From the NCBI RefSeq assembly GCF_043641665.1, contig NC_092183.1:24887492-24951491 (forward strand): a stretch of 64,000 nt of DNA, in the 5' to 3' direction. The translations under genes and the position numbers were made by a program. This document shows positions 1-12,353 of the stretch, in pieces; position 1 is the first letter of the stretch, and the number at the start of each line of letters is the position of its first letter. The stretch is from Enoplosus armatus. Taxonomy: Eukaryota; Chordata; Actinopteri; Centrarchiformes; Enoplosidae. The notes beneath the pieces were generated by a model that was not told the origin of the DNA, ran no database searches, and saw only the letters and a program-made list of their open reading frames with translations.

Positions 1-185
1 TGGAGCACAGCTGGAGCCTTCAGTGGAGCAGGTTCCTCCACGGAGTCCGCTGGCTCAGGCTCAGAGGACGACTGCCCCACTGCTCCACCTCTGCTAGTTC
101 CCGCAGCGTCCGGCAGCGTCCGACTGATTCTGGATGGGGTCGGCAAGCCATTGCTTCATTTGGCTGCACCTGGTTCGTGCTCCTC
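1..185 (-). CDS. Possible partial internal exon at the left edge
   Basis: On the minus strand a good splice acceptor (pyrimidine-rich tract ending tgtctgcag) sits at 186-194. The frame that follows reads EEHEPGAAK, meets a TGA, then continues open to the window edge with Ser/Pro/Glu-rich, disordered-looking sequence such as SNGLPTPSRISRTLPDAAGT and SSSEPEPADSVEEP. The other two minus frames also carry stops. One of them, after the same acceptor, ends in a plausible short C-terminus (MKQWLADPIQNQSDAAG, then stop). The plus strand is open from 1 to 240 as well (with AGAFSGAGSSTESAGSGSEDD-type sequence), so strand is not settled. I do not recognise the protein. It could be a real exon with a nonsense change, a last exon in another frame, or chance. 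Confidence 0.28.
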
Positions 186-699
186 CTGCAGACAGATACA
201 AGTCAACATGAATATTCGCCTGTGCACTGTGTCTACATGAATGATGTGATTGGTTTGATCAAAAAAGAAAGTGGTCAGCACAACACATGACCTCACACAG
301 CTCCCTCTGAAGACACAAACTGAAGTTATATAACTTTTTTCACATATCCAGCAGTACTATGTACATTACTCTCCAGCACTTAGGTGTGTACAATTATTAA
401 AGTGTTTATGTTTAAGACGATACTGAATGATTTTTGTTTTGTCCGGGAGACTTTACTAATCTGAAAAAACCCCAACAACATTAAGTTGAACTGTGATGAA
501 GCTCATGATATCAGGGGCTCATACGCAGACAAACCCTGTAGCGCTTTATTTTTAATTAGGCAAAATCTGGTTTTACCAATAATGCTGCTGTCTGTCAGAG
601 AGAGACGAGAGGCCCCCCAGTATGAACGCACAGACATTTTGATCGTCCTAGGACCTTGTTGATAGGGCTTTAGAATATACAAGTTTGTCCTGAGGGTGT

Positions 700-815
700 G
701 CCTTAGTTGTTTCGTCTTTCACACCAGCCTATACGAACCACACTAACCAGGCAAACGCATTGGAGTTTGACTGAACTAAACTAAACAGGTTGGGTGTGAA
801 AACACCCTAAAAAGG
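700..815 (-). repeat. Fragment of a dispersed fish DNA-transposon-like repeat
   Basis: Read on the minus strand the segment begins ttagggtgttttcacaccc and runs through gtttgcctggttagtgtggt and ggctggtgtgaaag. This resembles a non-autonomous repeat common in fish DNA, with terminal 'agggtg-tttcacac' type ends, as I remember it. There is no coding capacity. The family is not named here because a library search would be needed. Confidence 0.4.
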
Positions 816-999
816 TCATTAAATGACCAAAATGAAGAGAGATCCTCTGGTGAGCAGTCAGTAAGCTCACTGGAAATCACAGCATCATAGATTTTGAGAT
901 ACGGTTGCATTCAGGTGACGATTTTGGCCTGAAATAGAGGAAAGGTCAACAGGTCACCGCAAGCCGTCTGATGGCTTTGAGTATCTATGAAAATAGGGT

Positions 1000-1190
1000 G
1001 TACTGTATGCTCTGGGGAGCACGAACGTGGTCATGAATTTCATGGAAATCTGCACGTTCCATTTTTTTTTAATGTGTACCAGTGGAACTTTTCATCTGGT
1101 GTTTGTGCTGGAGGAAAAGTCGAGGGGTCGCCAAACACATCTGGGCTCCATTAACGTCCACGACAGCTTTAACGGATATGCTAGTTCTTA
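1000..1190 (+). repeat. Diverged copy of the 'ggcgctagaggaaaagtc' repeat family
   Basis: Pieces such as gctctggggagcacgaa, atgaatttcatggaaatc and gtgctggaggaaaagtcgag match, in shuffled order, the better copies at 8445-8740 and 17525-17800. No target-site duplication is visible. The copy appears old. Confidence 0.4.
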
Positions 1191-1754
1191 AAATGCCTCA
1201 GATGGCCTGACCGGTTTAATCAACCAACGATGCTATCCATGCAGATAGATGGAAATAAATACATAAATAATTAGGTGGTGTTTGTTCTTGAACTGACACC
1301 AAAGAGGAGTTTGTCAGCTGGCCCTCTCCAGATACACAAAGCTTTACGAAAGCCATCATTTGTATTGTTGACGCCGTGTTGACAACAAGTGTGGGATTCA
1401 GACATTTGCTGTGGGTTGATGTTGTGAGCGGTCAACTCGATCCACTTTGCGCACTTCACATTAGGACAAATGTAATTCTGCATGCAGCGCTGAGCCGGTG
1501 GAGAGTTTTGCTCTGAAATGAGGCATCCTCTACTGGACATGAATAAAGTGACACCCACTCACAAGATTTAGAGCACAAGAACACAACAAATGGCTGTGAA
1601 AGACTGGAGACTTTATACAAAGCACATCCTGGAAACTGAACTTCAGGTGCCAATGTGCATGTGCAGTGTCGGGGAAATGAACATGCCAGTTCAATTTCCA
1701 GAGAGAATCTCAGCAGCTTTGGCCCTCTTGTCTGCATCCTTAGCGCTGACGCTA

Positions 1755-1820
1755 ATTCACATTTACATCTTAGTCATTTTCCAAGGCTCTTATGCAAAGC
1801 GATTTATAATCAGCGCTACT
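1755..1820 (+). repeat. Short dispersed repeat fragment
   Basis: The stretch cacatttacatcttagtca ... cttatgcaaagcgatttata resembles the widespread fish repeat whose core reads roughly 'acatttagtcatttagcagacgct..tatccaaagcgactta'. It is short and diverged, and the identification is from memory. Confidence 0.4.
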
Positions 1821-4800
1821 CAACTGGGAGAGCAGCTGTAATCACAATCACTGTAAGCCTTCATTAAAAAGATGGGGCCGGGAAAAATAATGAAATAACA
1901 GCGCGGTTAGCGGTTATGACACTCCAATAGCAGCAACAGCTGATAGAGCGCGAGTGTCAAAATGCAAAGCAGGGATCACTGTATTAAACAGATACTGCGG
2001 TGCTGAGTCCCTTTTGGGTCTGTGCGCCTTTGTTGAAATAACTCGTGTTATTTCCCGACTTGATAAGGGTTAACGTCTGAGCGGCAAGATATGCAAGTCC
2101 TTCTCCCAATTGTCCTATTCGTTTCCCAAGCACGATTATATTCAACTTAAACATGAATATTCCGCCGAAGTCCCAAAGCCTAATAAGAAAACATGATTGA
2201 GGTGCACAGGCCAGGTGGCGTAAGTGACTCAAGGAATAGATTTTTCTGTCACCAGTTCCATCCTCTAATCACCGCTGGATGCTGCATCTCAATACAATTT
2301 CGGGTATCGGCTGCCGGAGACAGAGAATGTCAGAGGGTGTGCGCCAAATCTAGTCATGGATTAGGTTTCCTTCCCTGAAACACAAATATTAACGCACTAG
2401 ATCTCTGTATGTTTTAGAAACCTCAGCTGATTCGTATTCAGTCAGCTAACTCATGTCAAGATAGCTGTTGGAGGATTTTCACGTCGGATATGAGTGAACA
2501 TGAAAATGAAAAAGAAAGGAAATTGAAATTCCTAAAAAATCAGCTTTTTGAGATGGTTGGGGGAGTGGTAGGTGCAGGACTTTGCCTTCGGGACCAGGGT
2601 TCACGTTTTGTGGTTAGCTTTAAGATTGGGGTACCACATTAGAAGGCATTATTAGTTGGCCACAGTGGAGGGCGAGCTGTAACAGATTGTGTCATTGTGT
2701 TTTTTTGGCAAAAAGCTGAACCTGATTCTTTGCATTACGGCAAAGGACATTGTGGTTGTCTGTTGAAGGGGGTCCGATGCCATTTGTGATCGCCGTGTTC
2801 CATGAGCGCAACCAGCAGTGATGTCAGGACCAAGGCAGCGGTAGCGGTAGCTACGATGGTCGGCAAGAAAAAAAGTGAAAAGTACAACAGCGTTGCTTTT
2901 AAATCCCATCCTTCAATATTTTTCCTACTGCTTAGGACACGCGGGCGGCCACGTCTCCGCCTCCTCCGGGATCCCGAAGGCCAGGTCGGACATGTCATCC
3001 CTGGAGCGTGCTCCGGTTCTGCCCCAGGGTCTCCTCCCGGCTGGATGTGTCCAGAATGCCCTTACAGGTAAGCATCTGGCAGACATCCTGATTTGACGTG
3101 GAGCAATCTCAGCTGGCTCAATGTGAAGACCGTCGACCCTGTCAGTCTCCCGCTCCATCTTGTCTTCACTCCGTAAGCATGACTCTGAGACGCTTGATCA
3201 ATTCTTCACGTGGGGCAGAAACCCATTCCGCCATTCTCCTGCACAGTACCACAGCCTGAAGGTGCTGATTCTGATTTTTTTTTTAATTACTATCACAAAT
3301 TGGCTGCATTTGGTACAAATCCTATGGTGACACTGTAGGCAGTGGAAACCTCAGCCTCAGGCTAGATGTTGCAGGCTGGTTAGCTCATCAAGATGAGTGA
3401 CAAGTTGTTGAGACATTGGGGCACACGGTGGCTTTAAAATGGAAAGAAATATCCCTCTGGGCTGTAAAGACAACGCCGCAGAGCTCGGCGGGTCACACTG
3501 GTCCACTGCGACATTTTCAATGATTTGTCCAGCATGACACAGTGTACAACATTTAATAGCTTGGGGGTTTACCTTCACTGTCAACTACAGTATCTGCCGT
3601 AAAAGCAGCCGAGTTGATGATACGAAACAAAAAAAAAGTACAACTGTCTAGCTTTGGTGTATCCTCTTAAAAAAGGAAATGAAGCAGATTTTACCCATCT
3701 CGCTACAGGTCTCGGCTCTGCTCGGTGCTCAGTGTTTATTCTACAGATCAACTGAGGCATAGAGGATTTATACAATTAACATCTGGGTATTCCCCGAAGG
3801 TGAAGCTTAAACACACTCCCTAAGTGACTGAAATCACACAGCTCGCACTGCTCATTAGTGATCAAGCATGCATGAATAATCACAGTCGCAGACAGCACGG
3901 AGGAATCGTCTGAATATAGCTGCAAGTTGCAGCAGTGAGCGCGGCTCTGAGAGCAGATTAGAAATCCTCCTTGCTGGAGTATCGCCCCACCCTGGAGACC
4001 CCGCGCGAGCAAATGTCTCGGAGGCGTTGTTGAGTGTTTGATTTGGATACTGCTGCTCCCCCTCCCCGACCTCCTCGCCATCCTCAAGGAGAATCGAGTG
4101 GAGGAGTGTTTTTGCAGGAGGGCAGAGAGAGTCAGGATTGCAGGGAAGAGATCACTCGCTCTATCTGACCATGAGAATAAATAACAATCACATGCAGACT
4201 GAATGCTGAAAGACAGGAAGTGGGGGGAATAAATCCAGGCTCTTATGTTACAGTTGGTCATGTTTAGTGTACTGGGATGTTTCCTGAATATAAATTCCTA
4301 AATTACATCTTGAATTCATCGGAGACTGACTGCTACGCATTCCGTTAATGTGCCAGCCGCTGCTTGTGCTGCACGTGTTCTCTGTCTAGATTCAGAGTTT
4401 CCCTCTCTCTTGTATATCGTCCCCTACTTGTGGCCACTGAACAGCTGCACTGGAGGGGGTTGGCGGTGAAACTGCTTAGTGTTAGGAGCTGTTGAAGGAG
4501 GGGAGAGTGTTTCTCGTGTCCTTTTTTTTCCCACGCAGATTTTCTCAGCTGGTCTGAGAATTCAAAACTTTTCAGACTTTGCTCCATTAAAAAATGGCAG
4601 AGATTTTTTAAAATCTCTCGGGGCGCCGATGAAGAACTTATCCTTTTGTAAAAAAAAAAAAAAAAAAAATGGATGGTGGGAAAATAATAAAGTTAAGGTG
4701 TCAGGATTGAAATGATAAAGGATAACGGCCATTTTCATTATTGATTAATAACTGTAAACATTTTCCAGTCACAATTTCCTAAACCTCAGGGGGACACCTT

Positions 4801-6164
4801 CAAATCGCATTATTTGTCCAACCTACAGTCCAAAACCCAAATATATCCGGTCTCCAATGATATAAAACAGAGAGAAGCACCAAATACTCAAAACGGAGAA
4901 GTTGGGGTTTGGTACTGTTCTGCATTTTTGCTTGAAAAATAACTTAAACCATTAACCAAATGGAGAGAGTCAAGTGTTTTTCTGTGGGTCCTCCGTGCAT
5001 TCACTTACTGGCGCTGCTGAACCAAGAGGCTGGCTGAACTTCAGCTGAACTTGATTTGCTTGAAGCCACGCAATTAGACAAGGCGGTGCCGCTACCGAGG
5101 AAACCAATTGGACAAGCACTTATCGCAGTTTTGCATACAAGCACATGACTGGACAAGGGTTAACTGTCCACCTGGCAGCTACGAGTGAGCAGGAGACAGC
5201 AATTTACAGCTGACAGCTGCAGAGCCGTGGTGGGAAAAATGCTGATAAAACGTGTGTTCAAACATATCTCAGCATTAGTTTGTCTTGTAATCTGTGGTAC
5301 ATAAACGAGGCTGGTAAGAAGAAGATAACACAGAGTACATTGATGGCAACGTACCTACATATTGGTTCTGTGGTCCAATGTAGTATATCCTGCTCATGAA
5401 TCTTTCAAAACAGGGATGAACAAAGTGGGACAAAAAGCAAAACCTCTTCACGCAGTCAGTCCACATTCAAATGAGGAAAGAAAAGATATATATATATATA
5501 GTTGGGAGTGCGGGGAGTGAATTTGCATTTTAAGTTTCTTTTTATGAAAATGGAATGGAATGTGTGCTCACCTGGACTCCTCGCAGGGAAGTGGCTTTTT
5601 ATTCAAAAGGTCGTCTCTGCAGCGGCGCGACCCCTCCACCCACGCCTCTCTCCAAGGGGCCTCGCCTCAGGCTTTATCAGGGCTGCCAGCCCCACTCTCC
5701 ACACACTTACTGTACAAACAAGCACGAGCGCACAGACACTCACGCGCTCGCTATGTAATTACTGTCAAGACAGAGAAAACAGGCTGCAGCCAGGTTGCTC
5801 TAAAGTCCTTTCCGGCTGGCCATGTAAATTCACTTTAAATCGGACCACTCTGAGGACAACAGGAGCGTGACTGATAACAGAGGGTCTCAGGGACTGGATG
5901 GATAATTGCAGAGCAGCCTGTCATGACGTTTATTTGTGCCATTTTGTATTCTATTATTAACACCTGTTCTGCGACAGCCATGTCATTATCACACCTTGAA
6001 CCTCCGCGGTAGACTTCCATTTCTTTTCACTGCATGCTGAGCCGTGCCGTGCGCAGTGATTGATGAGAGCGGACTGAATGAAGTCCGGAAACAGTCCCAC
6101 AACACAGAAACTCAATTAAATTCCTGCTGCCATGAGAGTAAATGGCAGCACTGTCAGAGCATAC

Positions 6165-6167
<3 letters not shown>

Positions 6168-6199
<32 letters not shown>
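6168..6199. repeat. (TG)n microsatellite
   Basis: About 16 uninterrupted TG units. The open frames over it, reading Val/Cys or Thr/His repeats, are artefacts. Confidence 0.95.
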
Positions 6200-6202
<3 letters not shown>

Positions 6203-6508
6203 TTTGTGTCAATGCTGACCCCCAATGGCAGATTGACACATACTGCATGACCTGATCCGCTTTGTTTGATTCCCTAGTTTGAACTGCTCATCAAGCTCTT
6301 CATTGAAGAGTGAGAGAGCTGAGCGTGGGTGATTTCCTGCAGCACACTGACAGCGCTCAGTTAGCGATGTTGCTTGTTGTCTAAAGCCGGGTGCCGTAAG
6401 GACAGGTCAAGGGCTACTGCAAGGTACGCTCACTGTATGTTTCATTTCGCCGCTTCACAACATGAAGTGCGTATAAGCCGTGGCTGAGACGCCGGCTCGC
6501 AGTTGTCG

Positions 6509-6522
6509 GTTGCCATAGTAAC
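6509..6522. promoter_or_regulatory. RFX X-box-like motif
   Basis: gttgccatagtaac fits the imperfect palindrome bound by RFX-family factors (GTNRCC, 0-3 nt spacer, RGYAAC), here with spacer 'at'. It lies in a locally CpG-containing stretch (ccggctcgcagttgtcgg). Two similar sites occur at 21893 and 43747. There is no gene start nearby to give it a clear target. Confidence 0.35.
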
Positions 6523-8348
6523 GCAACAAGGTGCACGGCAGTTATAAATAGTGACTGTCAGAGCGAGTGAAGGACAGATTTGTCCCTGCAAACAGATTTT
6601 AGCTCAAATAAATCCCGACACACCCCGACCCTCAACGCAGTCTGATACAATTGCACGTGAGCCAAACCAAAAAGAAATGGAATCAGACTGAGCTGCTGAG
6701 AGCTTTTCCTGGAGAGAGGTAAAAATGAGCCGTCCCACACTGGAATGCCTCATCTACGCAGGAAAACATAGGGCTATGTGTGAAATCAGTCCTGTTAAAG
6801 AAACATATGACGCGTGTGTGGGTGGGGGGGGGGGGGGGGTGTCCTCGACGATTTGTTTACGTTCAAGCGACTAACTCCTCTGGTGGTTGCAGTAGTTATG
6901 ACGGTCGTAGAGGAGGAAGTAAGATAATGTTGTTGTAGTATAGAGGATGTTTGACCAGTGCTGAACTTCACACAAGCTCGCCCCCCCCCCCTGTTGGGTA
7001 ACTTTAAATAAATCAGGGTCCAGAGCTTTTCCCTCTGTGTGACATACAGCAGACCAATGGGAAAGGGCCGTGCCTTCATATGTGAACATATGAAAGGAAT
7101 GTTCCGGATGAGTTACACACAGTGGGTTTCAACTTCATGTGCATGTATTTGATGGCACAAGTATCTGCGCCGTACCGTGGGTTTCATCTGCACTAAGCTG
7201 AACAACCTTCCCTTGACAGCTATGCGGAGCTGCAGGGCAGCAGACTGAACCAATCAAAGTAATAACAAGAAAGAAAGGGAGGATACGAGAGGGAGGGCAA
7301 AAAAAGAGAAGAGACACAAACAGCTTTTGCTGATGAGGGCGAGCCAGTGGGCCGCTGGCTGTTTGTTCCACATCAGAATGTCAAACAGGGCGGCAGAAAG
7401 CCAGCGCTGAGTCACGGAGGTGAAAATAATGTCAGGCGTTGGAGAAGACGAGTCACCAGACTCCCAGGACCCAAAAGTCACCCACAACTCAAAAGCAGTG
7501 CAGACAAGGCTGAACACTACCCACACTGCAAAGCCAGGCTTGAATTTCCTCCTCCAGGAGACGTGCGCGCGTGTGTTGAAATGTACCTCTCAGAAACGTG
7601 ACTTCTTTTTCCTTGGTAGGTGCGGTTCTTGCTTCGCGGTGAGCGTAGCGCATTAGGCTGTGAACAAGAGGCTGCGACTGTGAGACCGCGATGTCTTCAC
7701 ACCACAAACCGCAGGAGGGACCAGCAGCCAAATGTCACTTTGACAGGCAGAGAGAGACATTCACTGTGATGCTCATCTTGATTCTCCGCTCCACAGTGTG
7801 GGCAAGTTGTAAAAGTCAACTTTCAACCTGAGCAGCCAGCAGCAGCGAATCATATATCTGTGTTTTTTACCCGCATGTCCTGGCTACCACTGCACCACCA
7901 CTGGCGGCACAGCTGGCTCAAGTCAGCCACCCAACAGCACGCAGCGATGTGGCTGTGGGCGGTGTGAACGTTGTCACTCTTCAGCGAGTCCAGAGACCTG
8001 GAGGGGTTTTTTTTTCTTCCCGCACCTTCTCCGTCATAACAGCGGAGAGCCTCTCTGCAGCTGGTGGCAAGAGTGCCTCATCAATCAGTCCCAACCTGTA
8101 TCGATCCTGCTTTTGCACCGTAGCTCATAATAACAGTGAGGGGGAGAGAGATGGGGCGACAAAGTTCAAGAGTATGAAGTTGTTGACTTTGCCGCTGAGA
8201 TCGGAGCGCAGCGGTCAAGGTCCCGCTGCTGGCTCCCACGGGGTCAGATCAATGCTAAATCAGTCTGTCTGTCCCCTGACACTGGACCACAAGAGAAGAA
8301 AAGATCTCCGAGCTCTAGCCTCTGGGAAATAACAGGATTTTACATGTT

Positions 8349-8353
<5 letters not shown>

Positions 8354-8395
<42 letters not shown>
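8354..8395. repeat. (TA)n microsatellite
   Basis: About 20 uninterrupted TA units within an AT-rich stretch. Confidence 0.95.
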
Positions 8396-8397
<2 letters not shown>

Positions 8398-8444
8398 CTG
8401 TATTTGGGTAAAGCAGTACTTTTAGCGCTAACCACAAAGTACAG

Positions 8445-8740
8445 TTGAGGCTGATGAGAAAAAGCTTTGCAGGTATTTAGTCATAAGCTAAAGTAATGGA
8501 CACATTTTGACTTGATGATCGCGGTGATCACAATTCAACCTGAAGGACAACCCGTTTTGTAGCAATCCATCCAACAGCTGTTGAGACATTTCACTTAAAA
8601 AAACCCCACACAAATATCAACCTCATAGTGGCGCTAGAGGAAAAGTCAGTAGGATTCCTCATCTGGGGAAAATGTATATCTGTACAAAACTGTATTCAAA
8701 ATGGCAGTCCATCCAATACTTGTTGAGATATTCAAGTGGA
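8445..8740 (+). repeat. Copy of the 'ggcgctagaggaaaagtc' repeat family
   Basis: Characteristic blocks in order: gctttgcaggtatttagtc, cattttgacttgatgat, caacctcatagtggcgctag, aggaaaagtcagtaggattc, cctcatctgggg, ggcagtccatccaatacttg ttgagatattc. The same order appears near 17.5 kb and on the opposite strand near 10 kb. This is a dispersed fish repeat, probably a non-autonomous DNA element. I cannot see clean terminal repeats. Confidence 0.6.
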
Positions 8741-9595
8741 AAAATGTTCAAAATGTGGACAAGAAAAGACACAGAATTAGCTGATATACTCATGCAACAT
8801 AATAATAATAAAAAAATATAACAACAAACAATAACATAAAATAACAACTAAAAGATAAAGTCAGACATAATTCAGGAAATGACATTTCAGAGGGAAACTC
8901 AGTCATTTCAGTGGTCAATCAGCCAGAACTATGCATTAACTTTACCCCAAAATGTATTACTGCTTAGCTTCCTTAATCCTCAAACAGGGGTTTGAAAGGA
9001 CGAGCGTGATTATTTCACAGACAGGAAATTAATTGTGAGGGTCTTATGCTCTCTGCTCGTCACATACATGGCATCTAAAATGGGAGCGCTTGGCCCAAAT
9101 CTTCTGGAGGAGGTTTTTTTCTCCCCCCCCCGGGCTTAGCATTTGACATTTGGACTTAGCAAGTGCCACCTCAGCAAAGGGCATGATTAATTCTAATAAG
9201 ACTTGAAGAAAATGTTCCTGCTATGTGATTAAGTTACTTCAAAGGATAGGTTTTCCATTAGCAAGGCAAAGTGTGGACCTTTTCAAGGCGACGTAGACAA
9301 CGGTGCATCTTTCACCTTTTAACGTGTCTTTGTTACTTATATGTGCCTATGCAACCTAATAACATAAAAGAATATAACGACCATGACATAAACTAAACTT
9401 AATTTCTGCTTCATGTTTTTGGTGCTGGTAAAAAAAAAAAATAGTACAGCAGCACCAGAATCACATCCACGATATGATGGACTCCATGACCTAGTTTAGT
9501 ATTTTGATCTTTGTCAGCAGAACTGACTTTGTCCAGCCCTCAATGTTTGAGACTTAATTCACACTGAATGTTCAAGGAAGACAGTACATTACCAA

Positions 9596-9599
<4 letters not shown>

Positions 9600-9640
<41 letters not shown>
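9600..9640. repeat. (TG)n microsatellite
   Basis: About 20 uninterrupted TG units. Confidence 0.95.
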
Positions 9641-9641
<1 letters not shown>

Positions 9642-9944
9642 ACATGAGCTTTCAACACTGTTGATAATGAATATCAATAATTAATGTAACACAGTGGCGC
9701 TTCAAGCTGACTGCTTCGTCTTTTGCTGTTTCCGGGTGGCCGGAATGTATTTTATTTTTTATTTCTTTGATATCTGGAATAACTAACAGAAGAACTGGGT
9801 TTTGTTTGTTTGTGGCCAATGGCGGAGCGAACAGAGTTAAGACACAGCTAGAGACAAACATCTTTGGCGGCTTTTTAGCGACATCCGACAGCATTCATCT
9901 GTAGGTGGCAATGTTGCCTCTGTCGGTACACATATCCCTGATGC

Positions 9945-10215
9945 CCGGAGGATGAATATTAACGACTCCGGTGGTCCCCCGAGTGTCCTCTAGCGCCACC
10001 ATGGGGTTGACATTTGTGGGTATCAGTGAAATGTCTCAACGACAATATTATCGTCGTGAAATGTGGTTCAGACGTTAAAGTTCCCCTGAACTGCAATAAC
10101 TTTGGTGAACCCCCCCCCGACTTCTCATGTAGCTGCATCTACATTGAGAGCTTGTCAGCGTGTTAATGTTAGCAATAAGCTCAAAGCACTGCTGTGCCTA
10201 GATACAGCTGCTGTT
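9945..10215 (-). repeat. Inverted copy of the 'ggcgctagaggaaaagtc' repeat family
   Basis: Read on the minus strand: agctcattgctaacatta-type sequence, then ggtggcgctagaggacac, then tcgttaatattcatcctcc. Plus-strand landmarks are cctctagcgccaccatgggg at about 9988 and taagctcaaagcactgctgt near 10175. It is the reverse-oriented counterpart of the copies at 8445 and 17525. Confidence 0.55.
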
Positions 10216-10239
10216 TGCCAGTTTACACGTTAAGTCTCC

Positions 10240-11830
10240 AGTTAGTCTTGGAACAGATTTGCTCATATTCCCAATGATTATTGAGCCCCTTTTCAGTCAT
10301 AAGTCCATGTTACAATGACATGTCCACATAAGAAATGCCACTTCTAATCGGTATATTAGGCACAAAAATGGTATATAATAGTTTAGGCTACAGGTGTCAC
10401 GAGGGGGACACAGGCCACTCATTTTTCTTTTTTTTAAAAGTGAATTAAAGAGCTCCTTTCTAACCATGAACACATTCCAATATTTACATCACAGCTGTGT
10501 AAAAGCAAACATTTGCTAATGATGGAGAATACATATTCAGCAACCAGTGTCATAAACAACTGGAGCTGCATTCTCAGCCCCTTCCTCTAAAATCCCTTTC
10601 AAGTGCCTCTCTGAATATTCATCAGCGAACCTTTCCACTTGAAGTTTTGTTCTAGAAACCCCCTTCTCTTATTGAGCACAGTCGCACTCATCCGGTTAAA
10701 TATCTGCATGAAAGTGTAATCAACCGCACCTTTGAATGTTAGCGTTAAAGACGGGAGGCTTTGCATAACAGCTTTGATATGCACGGTGGGATACAGTGCC
10801 TCTCTCCTGACGGCTCATTCTTACACTCCGGACGCGAGGCCTTGTTTATTAAAAGCTGCTGAGGATCCACACTCTCTCGTTTGTTGTCATTACATAAAGC
10901 TTTTGCCATAATTTATCTTTCTGAGCGCAGTGCCACGAAGTCAAAACGTGGTGATATGCACAGTCAACCGGTCCTGTCAAGTCTGCTTCTTTCCTACCAT
11001 TGTCTGTTTCACTCCTGCTATTTTACTGGTGAAGGTGTAGACCAGTCAGCCAACCACGGAGCCTGTCAAACTGTCAGAAGTTATGAAAGCGCTTCACAGC
11101 AATCAAATGTCAAGCTACCAGTTGGATAGCAGAGAGGGAGAAGACGAGGGAAAAAAAAGAAAAAAGGAAAAGGTAATTGCAGTGCTGAGCAATACAATGT
11201 AAGAAGTTTCATACATTATGTCAAGAGCAAACCTTTTCTTTTTTTTTTAGCTTTGTTGCTTTTTTTGTGCAGCAAAACATACAAAATCACTCATATTCAA
11301 GCAACTACAAGGAGTTTTTAACTGGTTATGAAACAGTTTAATACTGATGCCTCTGTACAGTAAGTCTTAATGCCTGTCACCGGGTCTAGAGGGGGCAATG
11401 ACGCATTATGTGAGCTACTATCTTCAGACGTGGAAAAGTTGCAAAAGTAGAAATACAGCGGTGTAAAATACTTAAATCATTTCTCGTAAGATATTCAACA
11501 TTGCAGTTGTTTGATTACCAGTTTAAAGCAACTCTTTATGTTTACCAGCGTTGAGGCATTGACTCCTACAGGATGTAATGAAGCATGTGGTTTTTTGTTA
11601 GTAATGAACAGTAATGATAAAAAAAAGAAGAAGAACAACGTTGTTACCCCTGCGCATGTGGTTCTCCATCCGCCTGATCTGCGCAACATACTGCGTATCC
11701 CGACCTTTTGTCCATGGTTATCACAGTTATCACACAGGGCTTTAAAGTCGTGGTTGAGTTTTTAACACATATCAACAGTGAGAAGGGAGGAGATTCTGAG
11801 GTCTGTGGGTGCTGCTACGGAAATGAGGGA
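10240..11830. other. Non-coding stretch, nothing recognised
   Basis: AT-rich unique-looking sequence with short homopolymer runs. No ORF with a recognisable domain, no splice-bounded protein-like segment and no structural RNA was seen. Confidence 0.55.
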
Positions 11831-11835
11831 ATGTA

Positions 11836-12353
11836 CAGTGCTTAACAAATTCATTAGACCACCTGTCATAAAAATGAGAAAACACAAATATTTTAGAAAT
11901 CTGTCAAAAACTTGTTTCAAACTAAAAACTGTATTGTTATTTATCAGGCAAATAACAAACTGGAACAACTAAATAGTCCTTATTCACATATATTAACCAA
12001 AAATCTTAATATTCTGTACGACCTCCTTTGGCCCTGATAACAGCTTGCATTCTTTGCAACCACAAAACAAATGTTTCTGTTCAGGAATGCAAGTAAATAA
12101 CTGTCATTTGGCATCTCAATCAAAAAAATAATAATGTGCTTTACTATTTTTTCTGCTTTTTTTGTAAAACAGTAAATTTGAGAATTCATGGATAACAACA
12201 ATAATTATATTTTAGCATTAAAGATATCATTTTGATTAAAGAGCTTGGCTTGCACATACTGGTGGATTAACCATTACACAATACTGTTCATTTAGGGCAG
12301 CGGTGGCAAACACCGTACACTGGGTGATGGGCTAATACATTTGTTAAGCGCTG
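11836..12353 (-). mobile_element. Internally deleted Tc1-like transposon
   Basis: The element is bounded by near-perfect inverted ends: cagtgcttaacaaattcatt on the left and, on the right read in reverse complement, cagcgcttaacaaatgtatt. Both are flanked by TA, the Tc1/mariner target site. Inside, the minus strand retains only the C-terminus of a Tc1 transposase (RMQAVIRAKGGRTEY followed by a stop, roughly 12057 down to 12006); the rest of the gene is gone. At about 518 bp it is a non-autonomous derivative that could have been mobilised only in trans. Confidence 0.8.

Larger units (their letters stand above)
241..8340. other. Non-coding left flank with repeat fragments
   Basis: I see no convincing host exon here. 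Open frames of 60-160 codons exist on both strands but have no recognisable domain, start context or conserved pattern. The block contains repeat fragments listed separately, a run of 19 A near 4651-4669, short (TA)n near 5488, a (TG)n array, poly-G at 6823-6838 and an X-box-like site near 6509. Confidence 0.6.

Noticed and set aside
2555..2630. Possible tRNA-derived SINE head (gggagtggta ... gggttcacg)
   Set aside because: The A-box and B-box resemblance is weak, and no SINE body or tail follows.
3776..4261. 161-codon minus-strand open frame
   Set aside because: Unrecognised, no coherent domain pattern, surrounded by repeat-type sequence.
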